From CAILLO01 sp964579735 (GTDB taxonomy: Bacteria > Bacillota > Clostridia > Saccharofermentanales > UBA5734), in assembly GCA_964579735.1 (NCBI GenBank), contig CAZOHH010000003.1:10887-74886 (forward strand): 64,000 nucleotides of DNA, written 5' to 3'. Below are positions 8,640-17,137 of this stretch, one piece after another (within the stretch, counting starts at the first letter, position 1; each line of letters begins with the position of its first letter). Made by a program: the position numbers and the translations under genes. The notes under the pieces are model-generated. The model was not told where the DNA came from. It was given only the letters and a program-made list of their open reading frames with translations, and searched no databases.

Positions 8640-9758
8640 ATGGATGAGCAACCCGAGAAGATCCTGAAGCAGTCCGAAGTGCAATGGAAGTGCGAGTCCT
8701 GTGGTGGACAGCGCGTCTTCGACCCCGATACGCAGAAACTCAAGTGCGAACAGTGCGGATCCGTGACGGAGATGTCGACACCGACCTCCGGAGTCATCGT
8801 CGAATATGACTTCGCCACGGCTCAGGAACGCGTCGACCCAGAATGGAACGCCTCGGTCCACACCTTCCATTGCTCCTCATGCGGGGCGAAGACCCTCCTT
8901 GGAGCGGTGGAGACGTCGAGCCGCTGCGCATTCTGCGGGTCGCCCCATGTCGCCGACGGCATCTCCGTACCCGGAATCCGGCCGGAATCCGTCGTTCCCT
9001 TCAAAGTCGACCGGAAACAGGCGAACGAATCCTTCCGCGTCTGGCTTTCGAAACGATTCTTCGCACCTGCGGCTGTAAAGAAGGAATATCTGCAGAACCG
9101 GATTTCCGGAGTGTACCTGCCATACTGGACCTATGACGCCGGTACCGAGTCGGATTATACGGCTCAGGCCGGAGACTACTATTATGTCACGGTGACTCGA
9201 CAGGAAATGCAGAATGGGAAGTCGGTTTCCGTCCAACGCCAGGAGCGCAGGATCCGTTGGCGCTTCGTCTCCGGACATTACACGCAGGGTTTCGATGATG
9301 TACTCGTCACCGCAACGAAGACCGTGGAAAGGAAATGGCTCGACAAGCTCGAGCCGTTCCCGATGGAGGCGTTGCAGCCCTATCGGCCGGATTTCCTGTC
9401 CGGATTCTCGGCCGAACGCTATGGGGTCGACCTGAAGGAGGGGTTCATGGGCGCGCAGCAGAAGATGGACGCCCAGATCCGTCAAGGCATCACGCGCAGC
9501 ATCGTCGCGGACGAGGTGAGGATATCAAGCGTCAACACGCGCTACGAGAACATCACCTACAAGCACCTGCTGCTGCCGCTTTGGATATCTTCCTACCGCT
9601 ATGGCCAGAAGACCTATCGGTTCCTGGTCAACGGACACACGGCGGAAGTGACTGGATCCTACCCTGTCAGCGTTCCCAAGGTCCTACTCACGATTCTCGC
9701 CGTAGTCGCGGTTGTCGTCGTGCTCTATCTCCTCATCAGCCAGTCGACGGGAACCTGA
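8640..9758 (+). CDS. TFIIB-type zinc-ribbon protein with C-terminal membrane anchor
   Basis: 372 residues. Two zinc ribbons open the protein (CESCGG with CEQCG, then CSSCGA with CAFCG). A beta-rich middle contains YLPYWTYDA, seen in proteins annotated as TFIIB-type zinc-ribbon or helicase-like proteins; no helicase motif is present. A single hydrophobic segment near residues 345-368 ends the chain, predicting a membrane anchor with most of the protein cytosolic. ATG 8640 follows a purine-rich AGGAAAGGGG. It lies 20 bases after the SPFH gene. Function unknown; context suggests membrane-stress or scaffold work. Confidence 0.75.
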   Translation: MDEQPEKILKQSEVQWKCESCGGQRVFDPDTQKLKCEQCGSVTEMSTPTSGVIVEYDFATAQERVDPEWNASVHTFHCSSCGAKTLLGAVETSSRCAFCGSPHVADGISVPGIRPESVVPFKVDRKQANESFRVWLSKRFFAPAAVKKEYLQNRISGVYLPYWTYDAGTESDYTAQAGDYYYVTVTRQEMQNGKSVSVQRQERRIRWRFVSGHYTQGFDDVLVTATKTVERKWLDKLEPFPMEALQPYRPDFLSGFSAERYGVDLKEGFMGAQQKMDAQIRQGITRSIVADEVRISSVNTRYENITYKHLLLPLWISSYRYGQKTYRFLVNGHTAEVTGSYPVSVPKVLLTILAVVAVVVVLYLLISQSTGT

Positions 9759-9772
9759 TTCGGTCGCAACTC

Positions 9773-9872
9773 NNNNNNNNNNNNNNNNNNNNNNNNNNNN
9801 NNNNNNNNNNNNNNNNNNNNNNNNNNNNNNNNNNNNNNNNNNNNNNNNNNNNNNNNNNNNNNNNNNNNNNNN
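9773..9872. other. Assembly gap (100 Ns)
   Basis: Exactly 100 unknown bases, the conventional placeholder for a scaffold join of unknown length. Genes on either side may not be true neighbours. Confidence 0.99.
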
Positions 9873-9878
9873 CGAAAC

Positions 9879-9915
9879 ATAAAGACTCCCGGGATCCTAC
9901 GATTCCGGGAGTCTT
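9879..9915 (-). terminator. Rho-independent terminator of tRNA-Lys(CTT)
   Basis: An 11-bp perfect stem (arms 9882-9892 and 9905-9915) follows the tRNA 3' end on the minus strand. The transcript then reads UUUAUGUUU, a moderately good U tract. Confidence 0.8.
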
Positions 9916-9919
9916 CATC

Positions 9920-9995
9920 TGGTGCGCCTTCGGGGATTCGAACCCAGGACCCACTGATTAAGAGTCAGTTGCTCTACCAACTGAGCTAAAGGCGC
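9920..9995 (-). tRNA. tRNA-Lys(CTT), CCA encoded
   Basis: 76 nt on the minus strand. Acceptor arms GCGCCTT/AAGGCGC pair perfectly, with discriminator A and encoded CCA. The anticodon stem ACTGA/TCAGT closes the loop CTCTTAA, giving anticodon CTT (Lys). The D-arm consensus TAGCTCAG and the T-loop GGTTCGAATCC are present. It has its own consensus promoter and a terminator immediately downstream. Confidence 0.96.
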
Positions 9996-10014
9996 ACGCC
10001 TTGATGCATGATGG

Positions 10015-10043
10015 ATTATACGAATCAGGATTCCCGGTGTCAA
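10015..10043 (-). promoter_or_regulatory. Consensus promoter of tRNA-Lys(CTT)
   Basis: On the minus strand, TTGACA (10043-10038) and TATAAT (10020-10015) are both perfect and 17 bases apart. Transcription would begin roughly ten bases before the mature tRNA 5' end. Confidence 0.9.
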
Positions 10044-10065
10044 CAAGGATTTTCAGACATGGGAA

Positions 10066-10074
10066 TGGTACGAT
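10066..10074 (+). promoter_or_regulatory. Extended -10 promoter of mtnA
   Basis: TGGTACGAT (TGn plus TACGAT) lies 21 bases before the mtnA start, back to back with the divergent tRNA-Lys promoter. The same TACGAT box occurs in the pheS leader promoter. Confidence 0.45.
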
Positions 10075-10095
10075 GATGAAAATGGGAGGTTCGAG

Positions 10096-11181
10096 ATGAA
10101 CGAAGCGAAAATGGACCCGACGACTCCTCTCCGCTACGATGCGTCCCTCGACGAACTCGTACTGCTGGATCAGACGCGTCTTCCAGGAGAAGTGGTCCAT
10201 ATCCGCCTGCGTTCTGCGGAGCAGGTGTTCGAAGCCATACGCAGCCTTCGCGTGCGCGGCGCTCCTGCGATTGGAATCGCCGCCGCCTTCGGGGTCCTGC
10301 TCTCCGTCAACGCGTTGCGTACCGACGACCTGCGCGATATACGCCGACACATCGACGAGACCTGTACCTATCTCGCGACTGCGAGACCCACGGCCGTCAA
10401 TCTTTTCTGGGCATTGAACCGAATGAAGTCACGCGCCGCACGATTCAACGGGGAATCCGGCGAATCCCTTCGCGCTGAACTTCTCCAGGAAGCTCAAGGA
10501 ATCCTTCGAGAGGATGAGGAAGGGTGCCTCCGCATCGGCGAGAACGGTCTTGCATTGCTCCGTCCCGGCATGGGGATCCTGACGCATTGCAATGCAGGCT
10601 CTCTCGCGACCTCCCGGTATGGAACGGCTCTTGCGCCGATCCACCTCGGACAGGAGCGCGGATATGGCTTCCACGTCTTTGCCGACGAAACCCGTCCGCT
10701 CCTCCAGGGAGCCCGTCTGACCGCCTACGAACTGATGGCGAAGGGTGTCGACACGACCTTGCTCTGCGACGGGATGGCCGCAAGCCTCATGAAGACCGGC
10801 AGGATCGACGCGGTGATCGTCGGCAGCGACCGCATCGCGGCCAATGGCGACGCTGCGAACAAGATCGGCACGAATGGCGTCTCCATCCTCGCCCGCCACT
10901 TCGGGATTCCCTTCTATGTCTGTGCACCGGTTTCGACCCTGGACATCGCCTGCCCGGATGGCGATTCCATCCCGATCGAGTTCCGTGGCGCCTCGGAGGT
11001 GACGGAGATGTGGTACCGGACCCGGATGGCTCCGGAGGAGGTCAAGGTCTACAACCCCGCATTCGATGTCACCGAGGCAGACCGCATCGATGCGATCGTC
11101 ACGGAACGTGGCGTGCTGCGGCCCCCCTATGGTCCTTCCATTGCCCGGTTGTTTTCAAGAGAGGGAGGGAAAGCGCTTTGA
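10096..11181 (+). CDS. mtnA: S-methyl-5-thioribose-1-phosphate isomerase MtnA
   Basis: 361 residues. Converts 5-methylthioribose-1-phosphate (or 5-deoxyribose-1-phosphate) to the ribulose-1-phosphate form. Catalytic residues are visible: Cys165 in THCNAG and Asp245 in VGSDRI, with RGAPAIG near the N-terminus and GDAANKIGT after the Asp. Length fits MtnA rather than the related eIF2B subunits. GGGAGG precedes the ATG. It overlaps the following class II aldolase gene by four bases (TTGA). No methylthioribose kinase, MtnC, MtnD or MtnE is beside it, which points to the DHAP shunt rather than the full methionine salvage pathway. Confidence 0.94.
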   Translation: MNEAKMDPTTPLRYDASLDELVLLDQTRLPGEVVHIRLRSAEQVFEAIRSLRVRGAPAIGIAAAFGVLLSVNALRTDDLRDIRRHIDETCTYLATARPTAVNLFWALNRMKSRAARFNGESGESLRAELLQEAQGILREDEEGCLRIGENGLALLRPGMGILTHCNAGSLATSRYGTALAPIHLGQERGYGFHVFADETRPLLQGARLTAYELMAKGVDTTLLCDGMAASLMKTGRIDAVIVGSDRIAANGDAANKIGTNGVSILARHFGIPFYVCAPVSTLDIACPDGDSIPIEFRGASEVTEMWYRTRMAPEEVKVYNPAFDVTEADRIDAIVTERGVLRPPYGPSIARLFSREGGKAL

Positions 11182-11903
11182 GAGACGCCATGATCCGCAG
11201 GGAGATCGTCGAAATCGGTCGAAGAATGTATGCGAGGGGACTTGTCGCTTCCTTCGATGGAAACATCAGCGTGAGGACTCCCGATGGACGCGTGTGGACG
11301 ACCCCGACAGGTGTGCCGAAGGGGTTTCTCAAACCGAGGGAGCTGGTCTGCGTCGACCTCGAAGGCAACATTCTCGCAGGAAGGAGGGCGCCTTCCTCGG
11401 AACTGAAGATGCACCTTCGCGTTTACCATGAGAATCCGGCTGTCTTCGCCGTGGTCCACGCCCACCCCCCGGTCGCGACTTCCTACGCCATAGCGGGTTA
11501 TCGACTCGACCGTGCGATTCTCGCCGAGCCCACGGTGACCCTTGGCATCGTACCCGTAGCTCCCTATGCGACGCCTGGGTCTCAGGAGGTCCCGGACTCC
11601 ATCGCACCGTACTGCAGGACGTCCAACGCCGTCCTGCTTGCCAATCACGGTGCCCTGACATGGGGCGCAGATCTATTGGAAGCCTATGGCAGGATGGAGT
11701 CCGTCGAATACTACGCGACGGTTCTGATGAACACGCTGAGCCTGATCGGACGTGCGAATGTCCTCGGTACAGCGCAAGTCGACAAGCTTCTGCGCATTCG
11801 GGAATCGCTCGGCATCCAGGCGGGAGGCATACCGCCCACGGTCCAGGAAGAGTCGAATCTCGGTGGATTCCCATCGGTACCCCTTCCGCGCCGAGAGACG
11901 TGA
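11178..11903 (+). CDS. Class II aldolase (FucA/Ald2-like)
   Basis: 241 residues. Zinc-dependent class II aldolase fold. Counting from the chosen start: Glu75 in SSELKMH, His94 and His96 in HAHPP, and His157 in NHGALTWG match the E. coli FucA catalytic Glu and zinc ligands with an offset of two. GNISVR is the usual N-terminal motif. The TTG at 11178 was chosen because GGGAGGGA lies eight bases upstream and it overlaps mtnA as TTGA; the ATG at 11190 is too far from that site. Coupling to mtnA suggests it cleaves methylthioribulose- or deoxyribulose-1-phosphate to DHAP plus an aldehyde. Fuculose-phosphate aldolase or MtnB dehydratase activity are alternatives. Confidence 0.82.
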   Translation: MRDAMIRREIVEIGRRMYARGLVASFDGNISVRTPDGRVWTTPTGVPKGFLKPRELVCVDLEGNILAGRRAPSSELKMHLRVYHENPAVFAVVHAHPPVATSYAIAGYRLDRAILAEPTVTLGIVPVAPYATPGSQEVPDSIAPYCRTSNAVLLANHGALTWGADLLEAYGRMESVEYYATVLMNTLSLIGRANVLGTAQVDKLLRIRESLGIQAGGIPPTVQEESNLGGFPSVPLPRRET

Positions 11904-11948
11904 ATGTGCCGATGGCATCGAGGGGAAGGCTCCCCGAAGGCGTCTCTG

Positions 11949-11957
11949 TGCTATAAT
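11949..11957 (+). promoter_or_regulatory. Extended -10 promoter of the sortase gene
   Basis: TGCTATAAT: TGn extension plus a perfect -10 box, 28 bases before the sortase start and within the gap after the aldolase gene. Confidence 0.55.
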
Positions 11958-11985
11958 CCCCTTGTCCACAGGAGGTCGCCGCCCC

Positions 11986-13209
11986 ATGAAACGTCTGCAT
12001 TCAACCACACCCGATGATCCAGGCGCGGATCCGGCCATACAGATTCGAAAGGTCGACCCGACGCGAAAACCCGGAAATGCCAGGAACACGATTCGGTTGA
12101 TCGTCCGAGTCGTGGCGCTGGTCGTGCTGGTCGGATCTCTCGTCAGCCTCGCCATTACGGAATACCAGTACTACCAGGCAAGACGCGATTTCGACGTCAT
12201 CCGGAACACTCTCCCGACGGAATCGATCGAAGAGGTGTTCAATCACCCCACGGACGCGGTCGTCGTGACTCCGGAACCTGGCGAGACCTATGAGACGCTG
12301 CTTTCGAGCGACATACTGATCACTTCGGACGGCGTTCAACCCCAGTATGTCCAGCTCTACAGGAAGAATCCGCAGCTCGCCGGATGGATCCGTTTCCCGG
12401 GTTGGCCGTTGTATCCGATCGACTATCCGATCATGTACTCCGGCGACAACGACTTCTACCTCCGACGGGACTTCTCCAAGAAGCACTCCAGCGCCGGGTG
12501 CATCTTCATGGACGGCGCCAATGATCCGCACACGATAGGACGCAATCTCGTGCTCTATGGGCACGCCATGAGATCCAGGACCATGTTCGGCAACATCGAG
12601 GACTATCCGGAGAACAAGACCGGGTGGGAGACCAGCCACACCATCTACATCGACCTGCTCTGGACGCGACTCGAATACGAGGTCTTCTCCACATACTACA
12701 CCACCAGTACGGCCGACTACCGGCAGACATATTTCGCCGATGACGCGGGGTTCGGCAGTTACGTGGATATGCTCAAGGCCCGGTCGGCTCACGACTTCGG
12801 GGTCGAAGTCGGACCACGCGATCGGATACTGACCCTTTCGACGTGCCAGAACGATGTCGGCCACGATCGTCGAGTCGCTGTCCATGCAAAGCTCATCCGC
12901 AGGATCGTCTTCAACCGCTCGAACATCTCCTCCGCGGAAATCACGGGGGTTCCGCCCGGCGTGACCGGTGCCGTCGTGCCGACCGACGTCCCCAAGAATA
13001 CGCCGACCCCCTTGCTTTCCCCTGAACTGCCCAGCCCCACTCTGGAGCCAACCGTCGACCCGACTCTCGAACCCAGTCCGGTGCCGACGCCGGATCCCGA
13101 CTTATCTCCGATACCGACCCTTGACCCCACTCTTGAGCCGACTTTGGCGCTGACGCCGGCGATATCGACGACTCCGGAGCCAAGTGCTTCGCCGACCCCG
13201 AATCCCTGA
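11986..13209 (+). CDS. Class B sortase with Pro/Thr-rich C-terminal tail
   Basis: 407 residues. A type II membrane anchor (about residues 36-58) is followed by a sortase B domain: WIRFPGWPLYPIDYPI, His193 in YGHAM, Cys287 in LSTC and Arg295/296 after it. Sortases cut cell-wall sorting signals and join proteins to peptidoglycan or to each other. Unusually, residues about 325-407 form a low-complexity tail built from DPTLEPT-like units, where class B sortases normally end soon after the catalytic domain. The ATG at 11986 follows GGAGGT. No sorting-signal substrate was found in the window. The same kind of Pro/Thr tail occurs in the LCP protein at 46743. Confidence 0.87.
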   Translation: MKRLHSTTPDDPGADPAIQIRKVDPTRKPGNARNTIRLIVRVVALVVLVGSLVSLAITEYQYYQARRDFDVIRNTLPTESIEEVFNHPTDAVVVTPEPGETYETLLSSDILITSDGVQPQYVQLYRKNPQLAGWIRFPGWPLYPIDYPIMYSGDNDFYLRRDFSKKHSSAGCIFMDGANDPHTIGRNLVLYGHAMRSRTMFGNIEDYPENKTGWETSHTIYIDLLWTRLEYEVFSTYYTTSTADYRQTYFADDAGFGSYVDMLKARSAHDFGVEVGPRDRILTLSTCQNDVGHDRRVAVHAKLIRRIVFNRSNISSAEITGVPPGVTGAVVPTDVPKNTPTPLLSPELPSPTLEPTVDPTLEPSPVPTPDPDLSPIPTLDPTLEPTLALTPAISTTPEPSASPTPNP

Positions 13210-13238
13210 TTTTCGCATTTACGGAAGGAGCCCAACAC

Positions 13239-14315
13239 ATGGCCAAGGTCTGGTTTTCCGACATGACATTCGAGAAGTACGCCCAGGATAGCGTCTTGAC
13301 CGCGAAGTTCGGCCGCATGCTCGACCAGGCCGGCCTCGAGGCAGGTTTCAAGGGTGCGAGGACCGCCATCAAGATGCACGTCGGCCGTGGCACCGGGTAC
13401 TCCACCATTCCCCCCATCTTCGTCAAGATCCTGGTCGACCGGCTGAAGAAACTCGGTGCGAATCCGTATCTCATCGACCAGTCCGTCGATGAGGCACCGG
13501 CGCGCGGTTATACGGAAAGCTATTTCGGTTGCCCGATCACGACTTCGTGCTCTGTGACTGAGAAATACCTCTATCGAAAGGAAATCGGCTTCAAGACCTT
13601 CGAATACGCGAACATCGGCGGGAATTTCCATGATGCCGATGCCGTCGTCGTTCTCTCCCACATCAAGGGACACGGCGCCTGTGGATATGGCGGCGCCTGC
13701 AAGAACATCGCCATGGGCTGCGTGGATGACCACACGCGCGGTTGCATCCACGGACTTGAAACAGGACTGACCTGGGACGAGTCGAAGTGCACGCACTGCG
13801 AGGACTGCATCGCGAGCTGCAATCACCACGCCAACAGCTTCGTCGATGGAAAGTACGAAGTGTTCTTCCACAACTGCACGCTGTGCCAGCATTGCGTGAA
13901 GGTCTGTCCGACCGGTGCGATTTCCCCTACGGGCTCGAATTACGAGGATTTCCAGCAGGGAATGGCGCTTTGCACCCGTGCCGCCCTCGAACATCTGCCG
14001 CGGGAGAAGGTCTTCTACGTCAACGTGATGCTGCAGATGACCGCCATGTGCGACTGCTGGGGATTCACTACGCCTTCGATCGTCCCCGACATCGGAATCG
14101 CTTCCTCGTATGATATCGTCGCGGTCGAACAGGCCTGCCTCGACTGCATGCGAACGGAGGATTTTCTACCCCAGTCGGTGCCGGTCGGCTTCGAAATGGG
14201 TACGAAGGGGCACCTGCTCGAGCGCATCCACGGAAAGGACCCCTTCCTGCAACTCGATAAACTGGCAGCCCAGGGTCTTGGATGCCGCTCCTACGAACGG
14301 ATCCTGGTCCGCTGA
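13239..14315 (+). CDS. DUF362 protein with two 4Fe-4S motifs
   Basis: 358 residues. The DUF362 domain covers residues about 1-180. It is followed by two ferredoxin-type clusters: Cys184, 187, 190 and 194, and Cys213, 216, 219 and 223, the second ending in CPTGAI. A C-terminal part with CDCWG follows. DUF362 proteins are common in anaerobes and presumed to be electron-transfer or maturation proteins, with no defined reaction. GGAAGGAG precedes the ATG. It lies 29 bases after the sortase gene and one base before ruvC, but neither neighbour suggests its role. Confidence 0.8.
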   Translation: MAKVWFSDMTFEKYAQDSVLTAKFGRMLDQAGLEAGFKGARTAIKMHVGRGTGYSTIPPIFVKILVDRLKKLGANPYLIDQSVDEAPARGYTESYFGCPITTSCSVTEKYLYRKEIGFKTFEYANIGGNFHDADAVVVLSHIKGHGACGYGGACKNIAMGCVDDHTRGCIHGLETGLTWDESKCTHCEDCIASCNHHANSFVDGKYEVFFHNCTLCQHCVKVCPTGAISPTGSNYEDFQQGMALCTRAALEHLPREKVFYVNVMLQMTAMCDCWGFTTPSIVPDIGIASSYDIVAVEQACLDCMRTEDFLPQSVPVGFEMGTKGHLLERIHGKDPFLQLDKLAAQGLGCRSYERILVR

Positions 14316-14316
14316 C

Positions 14317-14811
14317 GTGGTCGTCTTCGGCATCGACCCTGGCTATGCTCTCACCGGATACGGGGTCGTCGAATACAAGGGAAACCGATTCCGAGTGATC
14401 GACTTCGGAGTGGTCAGCACAAAACCTGGCGTCCCGATGGATCGAAGGCTCCTTCAGATATCCGAAGAGCTCGAGCAGTTGATCGCCGCGGCGAAGCCCG
14501 ATGCCGTCGCCATAGAGGAGCTGTTCTTTTCTAGGAATGTGACGACGGCGATTGCAGCGGCCCAGGGGAGAGGCGTCGCGATCGTGACGGCCGCCCGCGC
14601 CGGCATTCCGGTATACGAATACACGCCGATGCAGGTCAAGCAGGCGGTCAGCGGGTATGGCCGAGCCGACAAGAAGCAGGTCCAGGAGATGGTCCGGATC
14701 CTCCTGGCCCTCGATGCGATTCCAAAACCGGACGATGCAGCCGATGCCCTTGCGATCGCGATCTGCCATGCACATGCGGGCACGGGCTGGACGAGCGGAA
14801 GGATGGTCTAG
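14317..14811 (+). CDS. ruvC: Holliday junction resolvase RuvC
   Basis: 164 residues. Endonuclease that cleaves Holliday junctions symmetrically. The acidic active site is complete: Asp7 in GIDPG, Glu67/68 in AIEELFF, and Asp140 and Asp143 in DDAADALA. The GTG at 14317 lies one base after the DUF362 stop and fits the family N-terminus; no in-frame ATG gives a sensible start. First of the ruvC-ruvA-ruvB-queH set, all closely spaced on one strand. No SOS box was identified upstream. Confidence 0.95.
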   Translation: MVVFGIDPGYALTGYGVVEYKGNRFRVIDFGVVSTKPGVPMDRRLLQISEELEQLIAAAKPDAVAIEELFFSRNVTTAIAAAQGRGVAIVTAARAGIPVYEYTPMQVKQAVSGYGRADKKQVQEMVRILLALDAIPKPDDAADALAIAICHAHAGTGWTSGRMV

Positions 14812-14815
14812 GGGG

Positions 14816-15430
14816 ATGTACGCCTATATCAAGGGACGAATCGCCTTTCGACAGCTCGATGCACTGATCGTCGAGGCGGGAGGAATCGGATATCGCATCC
14901 AGTCCGCACCTGGATTGATCGATCGATTCGGTCGCGATGGCGAGGAGGCGACGGTCCATACGCACCTGTATGTCCGAGAGGATATCATGGCTCTCTATGG
15001 CTTTCCGACACGCGAGGAGCTGTCGATGTTCGAGATGCTCCTCACGGTATCGGGCATCGGTCCGAAGGTCGCAAGCAACATCCTCGCCGTCGCGTCTCCC
15101 AGCCGCGTCGCCATGGCCATCGTGACCGGCGATGCGAAGACGCTCACCCAGGCTTCCGGGTTGGGCAAGAAGGGCGCGGAGAGGCTGATCCTCGAGCTCA
15201 AGGACAAGTTGAAGGGGGTTTCGGCGACTTCGAATGGGACCGCAGGTGCGGGGGAGATTCCGCCGTCGACCGGTGGACCCGATGGCGTTCGCAAGTCCGA
15301 GGCCATGGCAGCCCTCGTCGTGCTCGGATATACTGCCAATGATGCGGCGCGCGTCGTTTCGGCTGTCCACCGCCCGGATATGGAAACCGAGGAAATCATC
15401 CGCGCGGCGCTGCGTGAAAGGGTGAAGTAG
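14816..15430 (+). CDS. ruvA: Holliday junction branch-migration protein RuvA
   Basis: 204 residues. DNA-binding tetramer that targets RuvB to Holliday junctions. Typical features: the N-terminal OB-fold start MYAYIKG, LYGF after the OB domain, helix-hairpin-helix segments (GIGPKVA and GLGKKGAERL), and a C-terminal domain that contacts RuvB (ALVVLGY). The ATG at 14816 follows GGGGG four bases after the ruvC stop. The flexible linker before the third domain is Gly/Pro-rich, as usual. Confidence 0.96.
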   Translation: MYAYIKGRIAFRQLDALIVEAGGIGYRIQSAPGLIDRFGRDGEEATVHTHLYVREDIMALYGFPTREELSMFEMLLTVSGIGPKVASNILAVASPSRVAMAIVTGDAKTLTQASGLGKKGAERLILELKDKLKGVSATSNGTAGAGEIPPSTGGPDGVRKSEAMAALVVLGYTANDAARVVSAVHRPDMETEEIIRAALRERVK

Positions 15431-15433
15431 ACC

Positions 15434-16546
15434 ATGAGCGTGGATTTCGAGGATTTCCGAGAGGACGACCGCATCATCGGCATGGAACGGCGCCGCGAGG
15501 ATACCGAGGAGGCAGGTCTCCGGCCGACCCGATGGGGTGAATACTTCGGTCAGACGCGGGTCAAGGACAACCTCAGGGTCTTCATCGAGGCCGCCGCGAA
15601 GCGCAAGGAAGCCCTGGACCACGTCCTGCTCTATGGCCCTCCCGGACTCGGGAAGACCACGCTCGCGGGAATCATAGCCGCCGAGCTGGGCGTCAACCTG
15701 CGCATCACGTCGGGTCCCGCCATCGAGAAACCGGGTGATCTGGCGGCGATTCTGACGAACCTTGCTGAAAGAGACGTGCTCTTCATCGACGAGATCCACC
15801 GCCTCAACCGCAGCGTGGAGGAGATCCTCTATCCCGCCATGGAGGACTACGCGCTCGATATCATCATCGGCAAGGGACCAAGCGCACGCTCGATCCGTCT
15901 CGACCTTCCGAAGTTCACCCTCATCGGCGCGACCACCCGCGTGGGATTGCTCACCGCTCCGCTGCGTGACCGGTTCGGGGTGGTGAACCGTCTGGAGCTC
16001 TATGCACCCGAGGACCTTCGCCAGATCCTGTTGCGCGATGCGGCCATCCTGAAGATCGGCATCGACGAAAGCGGTCTGGCCATGATCTTGACCCGTTCGC
16101 GCGGCACGCCCCGCATCGCGATCCGGCTTCTGAAGCGCATGCGCGATTTCGCTCAGGTTCGAGGCACCGGCACCATCGACGCGGAAGTCGTCCACATCGG
16201 ACTGGCCGCTCTGGATATCGACGAAAAGGGCCTCGACCGCGTGGACCGACGGATGATGGAGAGCATGGCGACGATGTTCGGTGGCGGTCCGGTCGGACTC
16301 GACACTTTATCGGCCTGCACCGGCGAAGACCCCGTCACGATCGAGGATGTCTACGAGCCGTTCCTGATGCAGCTGGGCTTCCTGGCCAAGACGCCACGCG
16401 GTCGGGTCCTGACCCGACTGGGATGGGAACACCTCGGGCTCGCCTGTCCCGAGGATTACGAGCGTCGTTTGAAGGGCATCGGGAACAATCTTCGACAGCT
16501 GCGGCTCGACCTCGATCTCGGAGAGGAGCCCGAGGAGCACCCATGA
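15434..16546 (+). CDS. ruvB: Holliday junction branch-migration ATPase RuvB
   Basis: 370 residues. Hexameric AAA+ motor driving branch migration with RuvA. Walker [10 protein letters not shown] at residues 68-76, Walker B LFIDEIHR near 116-123, sensor 1 GATTR, and a C-terminal winged helix ending TPRGR. The N-terminus is about 25 residues longer than in many homologues and carries [11 protein letters not shown], the usual start of the domain. It begins three bases after ruvA and overlaps queH by four bases (ATGA). Confidence 0.97.
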   Translation: MSVDFEDFREDDRIIGMERRREDTEEAGLRPTRWGEYFGQTRVKDNLRVFIEAAAKRKEALDHVLLYGPPGLGKTTLAGIIAAELGVNLRITSGPAIEKPGDLAAILTNLAERDVLFIDEIHRLNRSVEEILYPAMEDYALDIIIGKGPSARSIRLDLPKFTLIGATTRVGLLTAPLRDRFGVVNRLELYAPEDLRQILLRDAAILKIGIDESGLAMILTRSRGTPRIAIRLLKRMRDFAQVRGTGTIDAEVVHIGLAALDIDEKGLDRVDRRMMESMATMFGGGPVGLDTLSACTGEDPVTIEDVYEPFLMQLGFLAKTPRGRVLTRLGWEHLGLACPEDYERRLKGIGNNLRQLRLDLDLGEEPEEHP

Positions 16547-17109
16547 AGACCTTGCTCCATGTTTGCTGCGGCCCCTGTGCCGAGTGGCCCGTGACCGTCC
16601 TGCGCGAAGGCAGGGGTGGCTTCCAGGGAGATGGGCTCGTCGGTTACTTCTTCAACCCCAACATCCATCCAGCCGACGAACACTCCCGTCGCTTGGAGAA
16701 TGCGGTTCATCTTGCAGGGGTGAGAGGACTCCCGCTCGAGGTCGACCCTTTCTTCGACGAATCTCCCTTTCGCGCGCGCATGGAGGACCCGTGCGTCCAT
16801 GGCGACGGGACGGCTTCCCCACGCTGCCGCATGTGCTATGCCCTGCGCATGGAAGCCACCGCGCTCAAGGCCGTCGAAATCGGCGCGGACGCCTTCACGA
16901 CGTCACTTCTCGTCAGTCCGTACCAGGACCACGAAGCCATCATCGAGATCGGGCGGGAGGCGGGCAGACGCCACGGCGTCCTTTTCCTCGAGGCGGATTT
17001 TCGCGACGGCTATCGGGAGGGGCAGAGGATGGCCCGAGAAGACGGTTTGTATCGACAGAAGTATTGTGGCTGCATCGCATCGTTGTCGCAGAGCGGGCCC
17101 GTGCGATAG
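16543..17109 (+). CDS. queH: Epoxyqueuosine reductase QueH
   Basis: 188 residues. Carries out the last step of queuosine synthesis in tRNA, reducing epoxyqueuosine to queuosine; it replaces the cobalamin-dependent QueG in many anaerobes. The cysteine pattern is complete: Cys8-Cys9 in CCGPC, Cys95 and Cys98 in CRMCYALR, and Cys175 and Cys177 in YCGC. These bind a 4Fe-4S cluster and a second metal. ATGA overlap with ruvB. The ruvB-queH neighbour pair is frequent in Bacillota. It converges with rqcH 28 bases later. Confidence 0.93.
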   Translation: MKTLLHVCCGPCAEWPVTVLREGRGGFQGDGLVGYFFNPNIHPADEHSRRLENAVHLAGVRGLPLEVDPFFDESPFRARMEDPCVHGDGTASPRCRMCYALRMEATALKAVEIGADAFTTSLLVSPYQDHEAIIEIGREAGRRHGVLFLEADFRDGYREGQRMAREDGLYRQKYCGCIASLSQSGPVR

Positions 17110-17137
17110 TACCTCGCCAGGGGTGGATCCTCACTGG

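Noticed and set aside
14648..16195. 515-codon open frame antisense to ruvA/ruvB
   Set aside because: Shadow of high-GC coding sequence; RuvA and RuvB are unambiguous on the other strand and the antisense translation has no recognisable motif.
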